From positions 1 through 46,404 of the forward strand of contig JANXSK010000208.1 in assembly GCA_025352695.1 (NCBI GenBank): a DNA stretch of 46,404 nt. The letters run 5' to 3'. Position numbers and translations under genes: made by a program. Source of the stretch: Ferruginibacter sp. (lineage in GTDB: Bacteria > Bacteroidota > Bacteroidia > Chitinophagales > Chitinophagaceae). The notes beneath the pieces are model-generated. The model was not told the origin of the DNA and did no database searches. It saw nothing but the letters and a program-made list of their open reading frames with translations. This document shows positions 44,511 through 46,404 of this stretch, piece by piece; the stretch's first letter is position 1; every line of letters begins with the position of its first letter.

Positions 44511-45149
44511 TTATTTTACTTTTTTGTTAGAAAGGAATATTGCTAAAATATCTTTTATCGATGGATAAGTATCGCTAAGTGGCTCTTCTATTTTTTTAAT
44601 TTTTACCCATTTAATTGCTGCGATATCTTCTTCGGTTTGAGGAACAAGGTTTTGTTCTGTAGGGCACGTTAAATAATACCAGTGTGTTGTCTTTAAAAAG
44701 TGTTTGCCAAATGCAGTATAAGTATGATAAGTTTCCCCAATTTTATTATGTATAATTAAATTGATTGCTCCCGTTTCTTCTTCTATTTCCCTTATTGCAC
44801 ACGTTTGCAAGCCTTCGCCTTTTTCTACTTTTCCTTTAGGTAAATCCCATTTCTCGAGTCTGTAAATAAACAATAATTCTTTTTGGCCATTTTCTATAAT
44901 TCCTCCGGCTGCTTCTATTAAAGTAAAGTTTTTAAAAAATGCCTTTTTTAAATTTTCCAGGTTGCTATATAAAAATACGCCTGCATGAAATGCGGGTTTG
45001 GTAATTTCTTGTAACAATGATTTTATTGCGGGTGCAGATAACTCATCAATAAATATTGCATCCGGATGGTGGAGAATTTCTTTGAGTTCTTTGTCGAGTT
45101 CATCACAAAGATAAATCGACTTATCATTAAAGTAAATTTTAATATACAT
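44511..45149 (-). CDS. Nudix hydrolase with N-terminal extension
   Basis: The 212-aa product carries a full Nudix box at about residues 106-128 (start GKVEKGEGLQTCA, catalytic REIEEETGA), preceded by LEKWDLPKGK. Nudix enzymes split nucleoside diphosphates linked to another group. An N-terminal region of about 75 aa (YIKIYFNDKSIYLCDELDKE) is common in Bacteroidota versions and of unknown role. The C-terminal segment (KTTHWYYLTCPTEQN, AAIKWVKIKKIEEPL) is normal. It is divergent from pyrE. Confidence 0.92.
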   Translation of the reverse strand: MYIKIYFNDKSIYLCDELDKELKEILHHPDAIFIDELSAPAIKSLLQEITKPAFHAGVFLYSNLENLKKAFFKNFTLIEAAGGIIENGQKELLFIYRLEKWDLPKGKVEKGEGLQTCAIREIEEETGAINLIIHNKIGETYHTYTAFGKHFLKTTHWYYLTCPTEQNLVPQTEEDIAAIKWVKIKKIEEPLSDTYPSIKDILAIFLSNKKVK

Positions 45150-45256
45150 CTCTATTTAATGTTAAGTCAGTTAATAATTGTACTAAAAACCTACAAGAAA
45201 GAAATATTTATTGTGCCTTGTAGTTGATAGGTAAGTGCTTTGTTTTAATTTGCAGT

Positions 45257-45892
45257 ATGACAAATGAAAAGGCCGTTGCTGAAAAGCTATTACAAATTAA
45301 TGCAATTAAATTGAGTCCGCAACAACCCTTTTTCTGGGCAAGTGGATGGAAAAGCCCTATTTATTGCGATAATCGAAGAGTATTGTCATTTCCTTTTGTA
45401 AGGGATTTTATCAAAAGCGAAATGTGCAATGTTGTTTTTGAGCAATTTCCTCAGGCAGATATATTGGCCGGTGTAGCCACAGCAGGTATACCATGGGGAG
45501 CAATGGTTGCCGATCAGTTAAAATTACCTTTTATATATGTACGTCCTAAGCCCAAAGAACATGGGTTGGGAAACCAAATTGAAGGGTTTTATGAAAAAGG
45601 TAAAAAAGTGTTGTTGATAGAAGACCTAATTTCGACCGGGAAAAGTAGTTTGGAGGTTGCTGAAGTACTTCGTAAAGAAGCAATACATGTAGTAGGTATG
45701 GTAAGCATCTTTACTTATGGATTTGATGTAGCAACAAAAGCTTTTAAAAATGCGGGAATAGAGTATCTTTCACTAACAAATTATCCAACCTTAATTGAAT
45801 TGGCAGTTGAAAAGGGTATTGTTACTGCCGAAGAGCAAAACACTTTGTTAAACTGGAGGCAGGATCCTGCCAATTGGAATCAAATTAAATAA
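45257..45892 (+). CDS. pyrE: Orotate phosphoribosyltransferase
   Basis: I chose ATG 45257 (MTNEKAVAEKLLQINAIKLS) over an in-frame ATG at 45224 because it matches the family N-terminus and gives 211 aa, typical of PyrE. The enzyme makes OMP from orotate and PRPP. Marks are PFFWASGWKSPIYCDNRR, GVATAGIPWGAMVADQL, the flexible-loop KPKEHGLGNQIEG and the PRPP-binding VLLIEDLISTGKSSLEVAE. With pyrR-like and pyrB genes about 4 kb away it forms a loose pyrimidine neighbourhood. Confidence 0.97.
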   Translation: MTNEKAVAEKLLQINAIKLSPQQPFFWASGWKSPIYCDNRRVLSFPFVRDFIKSEMCNVVFEQFPQADILAGVATAGIPWGAMVADQLKLPFIYVRPKPKEHGLGNQIEGFYEKGKKVLLIEDLISTGKSSLEVAEVLRKEAIHVVGMVSIFTYGFDVATKAFKNAGIEYLSLTNYPTLIELAVEKGIVTAEEQNTLLNWRQDPANWNQIK

Positions 45893-45912
45893 CTTTATTA
45901 AAATTGATTATT

Positions 45913-46284
45913 ATGAAAGCTATTAAGCTCACCTTATTATCTCTGTTTGGTTTGGTAACCTTAAGTTTTGCACAACAAAAAGTAGTTGATAAAGTAGTGA
46001 TTAAAACACTAACCGTTCAATGTGATCAGTGTAAAGAAAAAATAGAAAGCTATTTGAAAAGGGAACCTGGAATATCAACTGTAAAAGTTGATTATAAAAG
46101 AAAAACAACCACTGTTACTTATTTAACAGATAGAAATAATATTGAACAAATAAAAACTGCTATAGCAAATGCAGGGTACGATGCTGATGATGTTACAGCA
46201 GATGAAGAGGCATACAAAAAATTACCTAAGTGTTGTAAAAAGCCAGCCAGCACAATAAGTACTATCAATAAAGAACCTAAATAA
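45913..46284 (+). CDS. Secreted heavy-metal-associated (HMA) domain protein
   Basis: With ATG 45913 the product has 123 aa and a signal peptide (AIKLTLLSLFGLVTLSFAQ). The start at TTG 45904 would only add three residues. One HMA domain spans about residues 28-95: VVIKTLTVQCDQCKEKIESY with the metal-binding CxxC, PGISTVKVDYKRKTTTVTYL, TAIANAGYDADDV. A second Cys pair (KLPKCCKKPA) near residue 108 may add a ligand. A periplasmic copper or zinc chaperone or sensor is likely. It follows pyrE by 20 bases, so co-transcription is possible though the functions differ. Confidence 0.9.
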   Translation: MKAIKLTLLSLFGLVTLSFAQQKVVDKVVIKTLTVQCDQCKEKIESYLKREPGISTVKVDYKRKTTTVTYLTDRNNIEQIKTAIANAGYDADDVTADEEAYKKLPKCCKKPASTISTINKEPK

Positions 46285-46404
46285 AAAAAGTAATTCTAAA
46301 AAAAAGGAGACTATAAAGTAGATTGTGTAAACATAATTTTAGAGTCTGCATCTCTTTTGAAAGATAGTTAAATATTGGTGAAGGATAATTCCCCAGTTTT
46401 GAAT

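Noticed and set aside
1..46404. tRNA, rRNA and CRISPR array
   Set aside because: I looked for cloverleaf-like segments with TTC-type arms, rRNA-like conserved blocks and regularly spaced repeats and saw none.

Overview
The window is AT-rich and reads as a chromosomal segment of a member of the Bacteroidota, most likely Chitinophagaceae-like. The reasons are a SusC/SusD pair, lipoproteins with Bacteroidota-style signal peptides, TAnnTTTG-type promoter elements, a lack of strong Shine-Dalgarno sites, and several Bacteroidota-type families (DUF5686-like, ASPIC/UnbV, PorT-like barrels). The family placement is inference from protein flavour; there is no rRNA here to confirm it.

Left end (1-1.7 kb): the start of a probable IS66-type accessory gene runs off the edge. 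After it come a possible 45-aa membrane peptide and a clearly broken phytanoyl-CoA-dioxygenase-like gene.

Carbohydrate-use locus (1.7-20.5 kb): this holds a secreted alpha/alpha-barrel glycosidase-like protein, a decayed glycosidase C-terminus, a 1195-aa FG-GAP/ASPIC-UnbV lipoprotein, SusC, SusD, an 888-aa fusion of ROK sugar kinase, degenerate P-loop and class I mannose-6-phosphate isomerase, an MFS sugar permease, a second secreted glycosidase-like protein, and a GntR/UTRA repressor on the opposite strand. Together they suggest capture of an oligosaccharide at the surface, cleavage in the periplasm, uptake of a monosaccharide (mannose is the best guess because of the isomerase domain), and phosphorylation plus isomerisation by one polypeptide. 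The 13-nt motif ATGTACATACATA lies upstream of both susC and the kinase-isomerase gene and is a candidate operator.

Decayed accessory strip (20.5-24.4 kb): this contains coding scraps, a 122-aa orphan ORF, a frameshifted RadC/JAB gene, an intact PfkB-type kinase, and an IS5-type transposase remnant sitting between two truncated genes.

Minus-strand ion-transport and signalling block (24.6-29.7 kb): a response regulator and histidine kinase (overlapping by one base) lie upstream of a 68-aa membrane protein and an MgtA-type P-type ATPase. A terminator and a hairpin-containing leader separate the two pairs.

Second decayed strip (30.2-33.0 kb): broken esterase, YceI and outer-membrane barrel genes surround one intact SDR gene. 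A lipoprotein and an acyl-CoA ligase follow on the minus strand.

Housekeeping right half (35.9-46.3 kb): prfB with a programmed +1 frameshift, a lipoprotein, P5C dehydrogenase, an outer-membrane barrel, a CBM48-like protein with a Lys/Ala-rich tail, pyrR-like, pyrB, coaD, a hotdog thioesterase, two small unknown genes, a Nudix hydrolase, pyrE and a secreted HMA protein.

The most notable points are the kinase-isomerase fusion with its shared upstream motif, the mgtA leader with its small membrane protein, the prfB promoter that implies almost no leader, the long hairpin in front of pyrR, and the unusual number of broken genes next to intact ones.
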